Translations under genes and position numbers: made by a program | Origin: Allolobophora icterica | Taxonomy: Eukaryota; Annelida; Clitellata; Crassiclitellata; Lumbricidae | DNA: 64,000 nt | NCBI GenBank assembly: GCA_963556255.1 | Contig: OY744616.1 | Coordinates: 33,845,121 to 33,909,120, forward strand | Direction: 5' to 3' | The notes under the pieces: model-generated | What the model saw: the letters and a program-made list of their open reading frames with translations, nothing else | Told to the model about the DNA's origin: nothing | The model's database searches: none | Shown here: positions 1 to 13,049 of the stretch, one piece after another | Position numbering within the stretch: the stretch's first letter is position 1 | Layout of the letters: every line of letters begins with the position of its first letter

Positions 1-341
1 AGAGGACTTCGTAGGCAAAGGACTATCTGTTGAAGAGACTTCCCACAGTGGCACGAAACATCTGAGTTAGCTTTATCTGTTATTTCTTAACTTTCTATAC
101 AGAGGCATTATCATAATACACACGAGGTTCATGACTATGGTTGTTTCGAAACCACACTCCACAATGATGATCTGCTAAAAATGCAAACACTGACAGTCTC
201 TCCACAAATTCGCAACCACCTGCTTAAAGGAACCCTTCTTCTCTTATTTCATTTCGCAGACGCGTAACGATTTATCTTTTCCCTGCTCTCCACGCTTTTA
301 ATGTGAATTCATAAATTAGCGACCTATGAGGTTCTAATTAG
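1..341. other. No recognisable feature
   Basis: AT-rich non-coding sequence. I see no open frame, repeat or RNA gene. Confidence 0.6.
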
Positions 342-539
342 TAATAATAATGATGATGATGATCATGATGACAATAATGACAATTATTATTGTTGTTATT
401 GCTGTCGTTGTCATTATTATTATTATTATTAATATTATTATTATTAATATTATTATTATTATTATTTTTATTATTATTATTATTATTATTAGTAGTAGTA
501 GTAGTAGTAGTAGTAGCAGTAGTAGCAGTAGTAGCAGTT

Positions 540-580
<41 letters not shown>

Positions 581-603
581 TGTAGTAGTAGTAGTAGTTG
601 TAC

Positions 604-679
<76 letters not shown>
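342..679. repeat. Compound trinucleotide microsatellite
   Basis: A run of GAT, then ATT, then AGT repeats with scattered single-base changes. It is the left flank of the hAT element that follows; the same AGT/GTA repeat resumes on its other side at 1807. Long reading frames here encode only homopolymers and are not genes. Confidence 0.95.
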
Positions 680-1038
680 CAGGGCCTAGGACAGGGGGGC
701 CACCGGGGCCATTTGGCCCCAGGCCTCACTTGAGGCCTCGGAATTACGGAGTAATTTATTGAAATGCGGAATTACGGAATTAAGGAGTTATTCATTGAAA
801 TGTAGCGCTATACAAATTCTAATTATTTCATGACGAAATCGTTGACGTTAAATAATTTCAAACTGTAAATTTTTTTTCGTAAATCTTTTATTAGTTGTCA
901 ACACTCACCAGTCTAAACTCTATCGTAACTCGTTACTCGTAAGTCGTAAGTCAAACACTCAAACCTAAATAATGTTTTAATATTAATATATTGTTCTTAT
1001 AATCCGATTCGCTATGGATAGTGTAGCCTACACTGTAC

Positions 1039-1177
<139 letters not shown>

Positions 1178-1412
1178 TTACTTTCTTAGTCTTTTAGAGC
1201 AGTGGTGTAGCCAGGATTTGGAGTTTGGGGGCAGTGTAGAAAATGAATGGGGTGGTGGACGAATTCGAGCGGAACGAGGCTGACGAGTGCACGATTATGG
1301 GGGTTTGTTTTTAACTTATTAAATTGATATTTAATCTACATTAAAATATTTTTAACAATATCAGTCAATTTGACAAAATTGACCACTAGAAATAGTGACT
1401 CAAAATCTGGTC

Positions 1413-1643
1413 GATCTGTTTCCAAATGTGTTTATTTCCTTGAGAATTTTCATGACGTTACCTATATCTGCTGCAGATGCCGAGAGATCATTCAGTAACC
1501 AGAAAAGAACTAAGAACTACCTTGGATCAGCAGCGTCTTAATGGATTGGCTATGTTAAGCATTAATTCTGATATCGCTAGAACTTTAAATTATCAAAGCA
1601 TTATCGAAAAATTTGTAGCTTTGAAGATGCAAAGGATGATTTG
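1413..1643 (+). pseudogene. hAT transposase C-terminal (dimerisation) fragment
   Basis: The frame from 1413 reads like the hAT C-terminal domain of ZMYM-like transposases, with ISLRIFMTLPISAADAERSF as the recognisable block. A frameshift near 1527 moves the continuation (QQRLNGLAMLSINSDIA) to another frame. This is the family's C-terminus only. The upstream catalytic part is missing, so it is a dead remnant. Confidence 0.7.
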
Positions 1644-1806
1644 AACCTTTCTGTTGAGTTTTTAAAAGAATTATTTTATAAACTAAATCCTGTTTATTAA
1701 ATTTAAAAATTTAAAAAATTATATCACAAAATTTATTATTTTTAATTGAAAAAGGCCTTGAAAATTAGTTGTGGCCCTGGGCCTCCAAATCCTGTCCTAG
1801 GCCCTG

Positions 1807-2166
<360 letters not shown>

Positions 2167-3280
2167 TTTGAGGTAAGTATAGTTTTTCACTAAGGAGCAA
2201 AAAATTACTCTGGGAGCTGTTAAAAATAATAATTTATTAACTACAGAAGAGGAGACTCCGTTCTGAGAACTACAATGGAGGGAAGAACGGAGGGGAAGAG
2301 AACGAGAAAAAGACCTCGACGGATGCTGCTGGACTGGATGACGACACACTGATGCAGGAAACTGAAGGAAAAAGACCAGTGTCGAAAGGAGTGGCACCGT
2401 TGCCCATAGGACGTTTGAACCTGCCCGAGGGCAGAGTCGAACGTATACATGTGTAGGACCCTAGAGCTTGAACTTTTATGGGGGCAAACAGACATGGAAG
2501 ACACATATGTTACATCATACATGAAACACACTATATATCTTCTGCGACCCGGACCGGGGCCCATGAAGCTTCAGCTTCATGAGTTTCATAGTAGATCCGC
2601 GTGGTAGAGAACTTGAATAAGAGAACTATAAAATTCGTCCCAGATAAAACCGCATCTGTACAAAATCATCCCTAGACGTATATACTTTTACGTTTCAACA
2701 AAGCGGCCAATGTTTTAGTTATTCTAGCCGTTGTAAACTTCCGCTTGTTTTATACCCTCTGGGCTTTTGTGCCACATTAAACCCTGTGCAAAGGAACCCG
2801 TGGCCAGAAGCTTCTTCCGACAGTAAATACGATACTTTGCATTCAGTCCTGTTGTAAATTAGTGACAACAATGTGTATAATATATCTATATACAAATATA
2901 TATACCGCACAAATGCCCTATCGATATAACTGGATATATATACCTTAATATGTATATATTTATTATATATATAATATTACATAATACACTTATTGTGTGG
3001 GAACATGGAATCAATAGCAGTCTTTCACTATCAAGTCCAGATGTTTCTGATTTAGATTTGGAAGATTGAAGACGGACGTGTTGGGAGATTGCGTTGCCTT
3101 GCACGATGGACTATTTCTTAATAACTGTTCGCAGATAGTAAGAAGTAGGTTGTTTACGAGAACCGAACAGTTGAAGCAGCACAACGGTTCAAGTGTAAAG
3201 ATGCGAGTTGGAAATGACGGATGAAGGGCTGTGAGGAATAGATACACAGACCAAAGAGAGACACAACGACAGGCACAGAG
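2167..3280. other. Non-coding, no feature recognised
   Basis: Short open frames on the minus strand near 2241-2564 and 2719-2910 show no family resemblance and no splice context. I see nothing to support a gene. Confidence 0.5.
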
Positions 3281-3286
3281 AAAGAG

Positions 3287-3640
<354 letters not shown>

Positions 3641-4160
3641 GACGAGAAAGCGAGAGAGCGCTATAGCTATAGGCAGTCAGCGAGACAGAAACAAGGACAG
3701 ATGTTATATATACTCTTCCATATACATATAATATATATATATGCAAACCTAATATATATATACATATATATGCATACCTAATTAATGTATAATTTATTCC
3801 CCCCCCCCCACCAATGTGATATGATAAGGCCTTAATTGACTGGACGGGTACGTGCACCAGAGGGCCCGGCCGTTGAGCCATTTAGTTAAGAATTTAGTTA
3901 GAGAGTCTGAACCTAATTAAGAAAAACCAGCCATGGACTTAGAAATCGTAATACGATGTATGGGTGACCCCGCTCAGCGGGATTACATCCCTTTGGGGCC
4001 ACCTTGTGCAACCTGCAACCAGTATTAAAATGCTGTATTACAATCGACAAGATGTATTTCTTCATATGGTTTTTTGTTGTTGTTAAATTGGAAAGCTTGT
4101 TACTTTTCTGGTTTTTTCTGACTGCAATAAAGACTTTTTGATTTGATTTTGATATCAATC
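3641..4160. other. Non-coding, no feature recognised
   Basis: Includes a short TA stretch near 3728 and a C run near 3801. No gene or repeat family recognised. Confidence 0.5.
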
Positions 4161-4288
4161 CGCTTTTCTTCATAGTTTCGTGGTATATTAGTGTTCGTCA
4201 AGTGCTGGAAATGAAGCCGCAGTTATTATTATCCTTCTTTCTTCCTTCTTCCTTCTTCCGCCTGCATGCTGTCCATTTTTGCTCCCGC

Positions 4289-4330
<42 letters not shown>

Positions 4331-4633
4331 GCGGAAGCAAAATGGACAGAAGGCGGCAGTCAGCGAGACAGAAACAGGGACATTAATGCTTCCGCATTAT
4401 ATATATATAATGCGGAAGCAAAATGGACAGCAGACGGAATATATATATATATATATATATATAAATCATATATATATATATATATAATGCGGAAGACGTA
4501 AGCAACACGGACAGCAGACGGAAGCAGGAAGAAAGGATTTAGTTCTGCCTAACGTTCGATCCTAATAACTGCTTCTTCGTTTCCAACATGCACTTGACGA
4601 ACACTAATAAACCACGAAACAATGAAGAAAGGG
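4161..4633. mobile_element. Palindromic (foldback) element with TA core
   Basis: The left arm (about 4161-4285) and right arm (about 4508-4633) are inverted copies: TTAGTGTTCGTCAAGTGC at 4189 returns as its complement near 4590. Within the centre, the unit AATGCGGAAGCAAAATGGAC is repeated between three TA tracts, and its inverted partner lies in the left arm. No coding capacity; it could form a long hairpin. Target duplication not resolved. Confidence 0.7.
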
Positions 4634-5270
4634 AATTAATAATACGCAAAGATTACTTAAACGAATAAAGTGCTCTCGAATATGAAGTATCACTTGAGGC
4701 CTCTTTCGGACCCTCAGTAGGCATTAATCCATTTTCAGTAAGATTTTGAACCGTTCTAACAACAACAAAAAAACACCGTGACTCAGATGTTCTTTCGTTT
4801 ATAACCGGTACCTGGTTGAAATTATAAATAAACCAAAAAAACTGAAGTGTTATACTGTGTTGTTATTTCTGATGTCCCGAGATATTCTACCCCCCCCTTA
4901 AAGCGTATCCCCCGGATGGAATAAACCGGTTTAGAGTATCCGGTGGGATGAACCATTCTATCCCCCCTCGTCATACGCATCACGATAGCCTCGACGAAAT
5001 TCCAGTCAAAATCACCAAAAACAAAGTAAATTGATTTCAGGTCGACGTACAAACTATAGATACGCAATTCAAAAATTTTATGTGTGCAATAAATTCAAAC
5101 AGTACGACTGAATACACTTAGAAACCGCCAAAATGCAAACTAAACCGAATACTCCATTTCGCTAAGGGGGATACGCATGTATGGGGGATACTCTATTTCG
5201 TGACACCGGCATTAAGGTTTAGGCATTAGGGTTTAAGCCTTTAAGGCAAGTACTGTTTAAGCTTTCATCT
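4634..5270. other. Non-coding, no feature recognised
   Basis: A short degenerate direct repeat of ggcattaagg/gcattagg near 5208-5240 is the only structure seen. Confidence 0.5.
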
Positions 5271-5274
5271 GGGA

Positions 5275-5565
5275 GCTCCGCGGTAGTCTAGTGGTTAGTC
5301 ATGCTAGACTGTCAACCAAGAATCGTGGGTTCGAATCCGTGCCAGGCCAGAAATTTGATTCGAGCTTTCTGTTCCGCATTCGCGCCCTAGCCACCTCAGC
5401 TAAAATGAGTACACTGAAGGTAGACTCTCGGTTGGAAGATGATACCGCGAAGGAGAGGACGGTCCACCAACCCCTCATATTCCGAGGCTAAGAAAATGAA
5501 GTCGCTAACACCATATCCATGATTGCATCTCATGCCATCTTAAGGGACTGTTCTTCCTTTCTTCT
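5275..5565 (+). mobile_element. tRNA-derived SINE (family A)
   Basis: The head contains an RNA polymerase III A box (TAGTCTAGTGGTTAG near 5286) and B box (GGTTCGAATCC near 5328). A family body follows, carrying GAAGTCGCTAACA in the + orientation, with a pyrimidine-rich (TTC)n-like tail near 5545-5565. Related copies in minus orientation occur at 24944-25235 and 53938-54100. The head is not a functional tRNA because it cannot form a proper acceptor stem. Confidence 0.8.
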
Positions 5566-5730
5566 TCCTTAGCTTTAGCAACTGACGCTCTTGCAAGGAA
5601 GCATTGCTCTGACAGATTATTTATTAGTACCACTGCATTTTAACCTCTGAATCCCATCTATAGTAATAAGCCTCAACATTCTGAATGTATTAGTAGCATA
5701 TGGAACCTCGTGCATAATCTTAGAGCTCAG

Positions 5731-6300
5731 CTGGAACAGTAGGACGCTCTGTTGGCCCCAGAGTATTATCCGATATTCTCATAGGCGTAATTTGTGGGGG
5801 CTACGAGGGGTAACCACATCCCCCACCTTTTGGACTGGAGTATGTATCACAAAAGTACGAAAGTACTTAGATACACAGTTAACCGAGAGCAAGACGAACT
5901 GAGTCACAGGCAGTCAGACAGGCAGACTATGCCACACAAGACACCCGACAGGCTGACCGCCGTGACCGGCCCGCAGGCGCCACGGATCTTGGCCACGGAT
6001 GCACTCTTCTTGGAAAGATCTGACATCACCCTCACTCTCCGCCTTACGGTTGTCATTTTAGTCCCTATCGGGATGTGGGGATGTAGGTGAAAGCGCAAGC
6101 TTCTGTATCCTTCATCAGTTACAAATTCGTATATGGACCCACACTCATATGGTCGGCCTTGATATGACTCCTCACCCCTCAGTCCTCTAAAAATCTCAGA
6201 ATCAATAACTGTCCTTGGTTAAACATTTCCGAGCCGGCCAGTTGAAGAATATTTAAAATAATGGTATGGTATGGCATCTGAAAATTTATAAAGCGGCTGG
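5731..6300. repeat. 0.57-kb segment, copy 1
   Basis: About 570 bp that recurs in the same orientation at 6753-7325, differing by scattered substitutions and small indels (for example CAGTAGGACGCT against CAGAAGGACTCT). It runs straight into the assembly gap. It could be a tandem duplication, or two haplotypes joined by the assembler. Confidence 0.85.
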
Positions 6301-6500
6301 NNNNNNNNNNNNNNNNNNNNNNNNNNNNNNNNNNNNNNNNNNNNNNNNNNNNNNNNNNNNNNNNNNNNNNNNNNNNNNNNNNNNNNNNNNNNNNNNNNNN
6401 NNNNNNNNNNNNNNNNNNNNNNNNNNNNNNNNNNNNNNNNNNNNNNNNNNNNNNNNNNNNNNNNNNNNNNNNNNNNNNNNNNNNNNNNNNNNNNNNNNNN
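6301..6500. other. Assembly gap (200 N)
   Basis: Exactly 200 ambiguous bases, the conventional size for a gap of unknown length. Confidence 0.99.
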
Positions 6501-6752
6501 AATCACTCAATTAGATGTTTATTCCCAACCAACCATATTACTCCTTACTCCCTAAGAAATCGTCCTCACAATTTTAATCTACCAGATAAAGACTCTCGAA
6601 ACTTCATATCTAGAATGTTATTTTCTAACTCTTACTAAGCTATTATTAACAATTAACAATTTTAATTCACTTCCTTGTACACCTACAGCGTTATGTCTGT
6701 TGTTTCATTAAACGAATATAAACAAAACATAAAAAACTAGAGAAAAACTCAT

Positions 6753-7325
6753 CTGGAACAGAAGGACTCTCTGTTGGTGCAGCCAGAGTATTATCCGATA
6801 TTCTCATAGGCATAATTTATGGGGTTACGAGGGGCAACCATACCAACACTTTTTGGATGGAGTATCATCCGAGTATGTATCACAAAAGTACGATAGTACT
6901 TAGATACACAGGTAAACCGAGAGCAAGACGAACTGAGTCACAGGCAGTCAGGCAGACTTTCAGCCACACAGGTCACCCGACAGACTGACAGCAGTGACCG
7001 GCCCGTAGGCGCCACGGATCTGGCCACGGATACACTTTTCTTGAAAAGACCTGATATCACCTCACTCTCCGCTTTATGGTTGTCATCTTAGTCATACGGG
7101 ATGTGGAGATGTAGGTCAAAGCGCAAGCTTCTATATCCTTCATCAGTTACAAATTCGTATATGGACCCACACTCATATAGTCGGCCTTGATATGACGCCT
7201 CACCACATAGTCTCCTAAAAGCTCAGAATCAATGACTGTCCTTGGTTAAACATATCCGAGCCGGCCAGCTGAAGAATGCATAAAATAATGGTATGATATG
7301 GTATCTGGAAATTTATAAAGCGCAT
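6753..7325. repeat. 0.57-kb segment, copy 2
   Basis: Second copy of the segment at 5731-6300, offset by about 1.02 kb. The 6501-6750 interval between them shows nothing recognisable. Confidence 0.85.
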
Positions 7326-7387
7326 CTCGCAGTGTGAGCCTGGCGGAAAAAGAAAAGACCTTAAACTATGAACAAAAGAGAGTGTGA

Positions 7388-7665
<278 letters not shown>

Positions 7666-8347
7666 GAGACAGAGAGAGAGAACCCAGCGGGTAGGGTCCC
7701 ACGCAGTACCATGGGTGGGGAGTTCCATAGGGATAGTCCGCGACAGCGAAGGAGCAAGACTGAGCCACGGCAGACCTCACCCGGGGAACGAACAGATCAA
7801 GCCGATTCAAAGAGCGTACGTATATATAGGGAGCCAATGAGAAGAGGACAGAGATAGGTTTACAAATCAGGTCATAGAGGTAGGCTGGAGTCAAGCCCTG
7901 TTACACCTTAGAAATAATATTAGTGGTATGATGTTATGATCTAGAAAGTGGATGCGAGCGGAGACAGAAAACCAATGCAAGACATCAGTCATGTGAGTAG
8001 AGATGGAGGAGAACCGATATTCTGATAATAATATTACATAATAATTATGCGCATTTTATTTAAGACGTCGTTGATTTGATTTATGCATGTCGTGTTCCGA
8101 TTTTGATGACAGGGAAATGGATAAATTTGTTCTAAAACGAAAACGAGTAACATTATAGAAGATGAAATTACCGTTATGGAGGTAAGCTCATCAGCGTTTC
8201 ATAATCAGTTAATGGCACGGTAATATGCCTCAAAATGGCTTCCATGCGAAAGTGGAAAACAATTGGTACCCCACTTTTTACACCAAAGTTACGCCCCTAG
8301 ATATTCTTATTCTCAAGATAAAATATTAGGAATATATTCGTATATGA
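7666..8347. other. Non-coding, no feature recognised
   Basis: No coding potential or repeat family seen. Confidence 0.5.
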
Positions 8348-8350
8348 GTG

Positions 8351-8382
<32 letters not shown>

Positions 8383-8698
8383 TGTATGTATGTATGTATG
8401 TATGTATGTATGTATGTATGTATGTATGTATGTATGTATGTATGTATGTATGTATGTATGTATGTATGTATGTATGTATGTATGTATGTATGTATGTATG
8501 TATGTATGTATGTATGTATGTATGTATGTATGTATGTATGTATGTATGTATGTATGTATGTATGTATGTATGTATGTATGTATGTATGTATGTATGTATG
8601 TATGTATGTATGTATGTATGTATGTATGTATGTATGTATGTATGTATGTGTGTATGTATGTGTATGTATGCATGCATGTTTGCCTGTATGTATGTGTA
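8348..8698. repeat. (TATG)n microsatellite, about 350 bp
   Basis: Nearly perfect TATG array degenerating at the 3' end. A short (ACAG)n tract follows at 8785-8820. Confidence 0.98.
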
Positions 8699-8782
8699 GT
8701 GGGTAGACGTACTGGATAGACTGAAGAGAAGGAGACAGACGGACAATGAGAGCACGACGGTGCGAGAGGGATATGGAGAGGA

Positions 8783-8820
<38 letters not shown>

Positions 8821-8999
8821 GAAGCGAAAGGGATGTGGAGAGGAGAGAGAAGGGGAGAGCGGGATGAGGGAGGTATATGGTTTCAGAGCGGGAGAATCAG
8901 CAGCGGGATGACTTAGCGGGCAGCTGGAGTTACAATTAATTACCAAAACTGGTAAGGAGGAAGAGACATTTCTGGAGGAGAATATACAGTCTATTTTCC

Positions 9000-9060
9000 C
9001 CCTACAAAAATTTTCCCCTGCTAAATAAATTCCTGCGGATGCCCGTGTCAAAAACCCTGG
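9000..9060. mobile_element. hAT MITE end fragment
   Basis: CCTGCGGATGCCCGTG near 9030 and the adjacent CCCTACAAAA match the right end of the MITE at 9331-9609. Confidence 0.5.
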
Positions 9061-9330
9061 GCTGTTGAATACTTAAAGCAAATGGATTCCATCTGAAAAT
9101 GCAGCCAGGCACGTAAAAATCACTCTCATTTTTGACCGCAATTAGGCATTCCTGATGTGTTGCAGTTCTGAAGACCTGAGCCGCTGCAGCTTAGTACAGA
9201 TCATGTTCACGCTGAGCTGCTCGGATTCACATGCATAATTCACAAAATCTAAAAAAAATTGGCAGGCGTCGCGAAGCATAACTGATGCTGTCACCATAAT
9301 CATTTATGTGGGTTTCACGTTCCTGGCTGC

Positions 9331-9609
9331 CATGGGCGCCAGAGGGGGTTCAATGGGGCATCTTTCCTCTCGATTTTGCAAATATTTCACGAAAATTGAT
9401 TATTATGCATTTTACAACAGTTTCAACACGATTTCCAAATGCAAAAACTCAATTAATTAGATAAGTCCTTGACCATTATTTATTTTTAAAGTTGTCACGT
9501 GTTCTATGCTGTTGAATCAGTGCAAAAACGTCATTTTGCTCCCCCTTTAAAAATTTGGACCCTACAAAATGTTGCCACCCCCCTAGAAAATGTCCTGCGG
9601 ACGCCCATA
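9331..9609. mobile_element. hAT-type MITE with 8-bp target duplication
   Basis: Flanked by perfect direct repeats CTGGCTGC (9323-9330 and 9610-9617). Termini are CATGGGCGCC and, reading inwards from the right, TATGGGCGTCCGCAGG. No coding capacity. It sits inside an older tRNA-like SINE (next entry). A truncated relative carrying the same right end and SINE flank is at 18127-18365. Confidence 0.8.
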
Positions 9610-9690
9610 CTGGCTGCATTCGTCTTTATCTAGTCGAGGACTCGAACCACTTCCGACGGCGTGCTCACCACATGACGCTGTTGCATTACG
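9610..9690 (-). mobile_element. tRNA-derived SINE fragment hosting the MITE
   Basis: On the minus strand a B box (GGTTCGAGTCC) lies near 9643-9653. The same block follows the MITE copy at 18300-18363. Confidence 0.6.
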
Positions 9691-10190
9691 AATTCATAAA
9701 CCATGATAGAGCACATTTTCCTCTGTCTACAAACAGTTGGAAACCATTTCGAAATTAAATATTAGCGGTATTTACGTACATGAGAAGGCACTGCAATGAT
9801 ATTACAAATCGAGCCATTACTGAATCCGGCAACGATAGAAATTAGCCACAGCGATATAGGCTAACTTGTCGTCAGTGCAGACACTTTGCTGCCGTAATGT
9901 AGCCATTAATCATTTAGCGTTAATCAGGGCTATGATTTCGGCTTCCGATTATGTTCTCTGAGTGTTTGCGGACCGTTTGATAGTTTCCAGCCTCCCTGGA
10001 GAATTAATATTTGATTTCATTCAGAGAAACACGTTATACAGAAACTCACAGCGAGACTGAGAAAGCATGGGGCAGAAAGCTAGAGAAAGATATATACACA
10101 TGCAAAACAGAAAGACATCGTGGAGACAGATATAGGCAGACGTAGCAAGAGAAAGAAATAAAGGAGACAGAAGGAGACAGAGGTTAAAAC
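9691..10190. other. Non-coding, no feature recognised
   Basis: Nothing recognised. Confidence 0.5.
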
Positions 10191-10194
10191 ATAT

Positions 10195-10292
10195 ATAGAG
10201 AGACAGACAGACAGACAGAGACAGACAGAGACAGAGACAGACAGACAGAGACAGAGACAGACAGAGACAGACAGAGACAGAGGCAGAGAGAC

Positions 10293-10390
<98 letters not shown>
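10195..10390. repeat. (ACAG)n-(GA)n microsatellite
   Basis: Degenerate ACAG/AGAG followed by about 85 bp of GA. Confidence 0.95.
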
Positions 10391-10391
<1 letters not shown>

Positions 10392-10849
10392 TAGAGAAAG
10401 AAAGAGAGAAAGGTACATAGAAATTGGAAGAAGATAAATTAAGACGCAGGTCAAAACGACGAACTTTGCGACACACTGATTGAAGGGCCTTCTAGTGACA
10501 GATACACAGGCAGATAGAGAGAAGGATAGATACACAGGCAGGTAGAGAGAAGGACAGATATACAGGCAGATATACTCTGCGCAGTTGGCGCCAACTCAGA
10601 GAGAAGGACAGGTGCGAAGAGAATGCGGTTAATTTAAGATGTAGGCCTAGATCGAAGCAAACTTAATGAGGTACTGACAGAACGCTCTGAGCGTGTTTTC
10701 TGTGACAGCCATTATAAAAATTCTCCAATGCTCTGCACTACAATACAAAACGACACTGTAAACACGAACAGACAAGCAGACGGAGAAAGAGACAAACAGA
10801 CAATGAGACAAAGAATGAGGGTAGATTAAGAAGCAGATTAACAGAGACT

Positions 10850-11311
10850 TTGAGGGTCAGTGACGTGGATAAGAGAACACTGGTATGGCCGGTGGCCTTA
10901 TACGGCTGTGAGAGCTGGACACTGAGGAAGGAGGAGGAGAGGAGAATAGAAGCGTTTGAGATGAAATGTCTAAGGATGATCATGCAAATTTCGTGGATGG
11001 AAAAACGGACAAATGAATGGGTGCTGGAGGCTGCGGCCGTGGAGAGGGATTTGCTGAGAACAGTAAAAGAAAGGAAAATGATCTATTTTGGACATATCAT
11101 GAGAAGGGAGGGAACATGTATAGAGAAGGAGATCATACAGGGCACGATTCCAGGGGATCGAAAAAGGGGAAGACCGAGAACGAAGTGGCTGGATAACATA
11201 AAGGAATGGATTGGGTTGACACTGGAAGAAATGCTAAGGTTGACGGAGGACAGGAAGCGTTGGAGGAACATCGTGCATGATGCGGCCGACTCTCGAATCG
11301 AGGATGGTTAG
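10850..11311 (+). pseudogene. Non-LTR retrotransposon polymerase, C-terminal end
   Basis: An open frame of 153 codons that matches the region after the reverse-transcriptase domain in endonuclease-bearing LINEs. Landmarks are LYGCESWTLRKEEERRIEAF, YFGHIMRREG, GRPRTKWLDNIKEW and the terminal RWRNIVHDAA. There is no N-terminal endonuclease or RT domain upstream, so this is a 5'-truncated copy whose last frame happens to be intact. The upstream methionine is not a meaningful start. It appears to be the same LINE type as the minus-strand fragments at 16060-16690 and 60640-61010. Confidence 0.85.
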
Positions 11312-12136
11312 GAACAGAACAGAACAGACGTGGATATGCTACGTGTCGTATTTCCCGCGACCAGAGGCTGGATGTCCATCAATCAGTCAATGGCAGAGCA
11401 GCAGCAGTCGCATCCACCCACGTCACCAGCGGAGCCTGAGTGGCGCTGCTGCTGCTGCAGCCTACGGATAGCTGCTGATTATATATTCCCGTCGCTGATA
11501 TTTGTCGAACAGACGCCTCCAGTGAGACTCGTGTCAGTTGGCAACTGTATTCAATGCGTTTGCAGTTTATCAAGCATGCCTGGGTCTATTCGTGATATAC
11601 GAAACAACATCTGAGAATCATGGATTCAGCAACAGTTCTGATGGTAAGCCTTGGCATGAATAAACTGATTCCCGCGACTTATCTTACTGTGGGTGCTGAG
11701 GAAATCTCGAGATCTGTACGGATAAAAGAGAAATCTCTTTCATTCGCGCGCAATCTCTGTTCGTCTGTTTCTGTCTCTGTCTGTGTGCCTGTCTCTCTCT
11801 ATTTTTCACACACAGGTATATCGATGATCTTTCTTCTGCGTTTGATTCTAGTTAAAAAAATTATTTGTAACACGAATTCTGATAAAAAGAAGTAGGACTT
11901 ACAGTCATTAATCCAGCTTTATCAATAGACCTTATTATAACACAACTTTCTAACATATAGACTGTCACTATAGCAAAGGCTTCTTATAATGCAGTTGCTA
12001 AATGCCAGGTATTGAGATCTTTAAGAAGAGCTTCTTGCATTATAGTAGTAATATTTTTTTCAATTCAGTACAATTCAGAAGCTTTATCGATCACTAAAAT
12101 ACAAGTTCACGTTACAATTTGTTTGAAGCCTAAACA
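11312..12136. other. Non-coding, no feature recognised
   Basis: Short open frames only. A small pyrimidine tract lies near 11760-11800. Confidence 0.5.
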
Positions 12137-12868
12137 TCTATATAAATAAAGCGACAATTCTGTCTGTCTGTCTCTCTGTCTCTCTGTCTGTTTGACCAGG
12201 ATTAACTTCTACAATTTTGCACCTTTTCACTCGAAACCTTCACTACTGTGTCGGCCTCGGCATCGGACACTCAGTGGAGGGGTTCGCGTACCCCCTTTTC
12301 ACCGCTAACATGGTGAAAATCCCCCAAAACTCTACCCAACCGACCGTCCCTCACGCCCCATTTCGCCGCTTCCACTGCAAAGCGGTTCTATTTATGGCGC
12401 CCCAACGTCATTAATAATGCGCATAACGCCCCAGCTCGCCTCTTCCACTGCCAAGCGGTTCTATTTATGGCGCGGGTATTCCCCAACGTCATTAATAATG
12501 CGCATAACGACTTTGTTTACTTTCGCACAAAATTTGATTACGATCGATTCGAACTATATTCATCGTCTTACAGCAAAATTGTATGTTCAAAGACTCTCAT
12601 TTACCAATGGCAGCGAGGGCTAGATTTATGGCGTTTTCTTTAACCCGCCAACGCCGGGTTCACCCTCTTCGACTGCGAAGCAGTCGTCGCCACAGGGCGA
12701 CTGCGAAGCAGTCAGTCCACGCCTAGACTGCGAAGCAGTCTCCCCCACAGGTCGCCTAAATTTCTTCCTTATTCGCTACACGCATTTAAACTTATACCTA
12801 AATTTGTTGCTTATTCGCTACAGGGATTGAAACTTATAACCCCGGGCAACGCCGGATAAACCAGCTAG
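12137..12868 (+). mobile_element. Non-autonomous Helitron-like element
   Basis: Starts TCTATATAAATAAAG after an A and ends CCAGCTAG before a T, with the GC-rich hairpin CCGGGCAACGCCGG 14 bp upstream of the end. This fits the Helitron pattern of TC...CTRR between A and T. Inside are a duplicated block of about 75 bp (12363-12432 and 12433-12515, sharing CCAACGTCATTAATAATGCG) and three perfect palindromes GACTGCGAAGCAGTC at 12671, 12699 and 12726. No Rep/helicase coding sequence. Confidence 0.72.
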
Positions 12869-13041
12869 TTAATATATATAAGTCAGCACTTCATTAATCA
12901 AGTCATATGACAGTATTCCTAGACTGATAAACAAGGGCTGAGTACTTACTCCATAGGGGAGTTTTCATATGGTGCGAATCGCGCGATTTTTGTACAACTA
13001 TGAGTCAAGTGGGATTGATAATTTGAGGCCCAGGTGTTATT
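12869..13041. other. Short spacer, nothing recognised
   Basis: No feature seen. Confidence 0.5.
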
Positions 13042-13049
13042 GCAATTAG

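Noticed and set aside
5286..5345. tRNA gene
   Set aside because: A and B boxes are present, but the ends do not form an acceptor stem and a SINE body follows. The same holds for the heads near 25200, 35380 and 54330.
5731..7325. LTR retrotransposon with two LTRs
   Set aside because: The copies lack TG...CA ends, primer-binding or polypurine sites, and no gag/pol is seen between them.
8263..9051. Open frames over (TATG)n
   Set aside because: Tetranucleotide repeat translated in several frames; no start, splice or family evidence.
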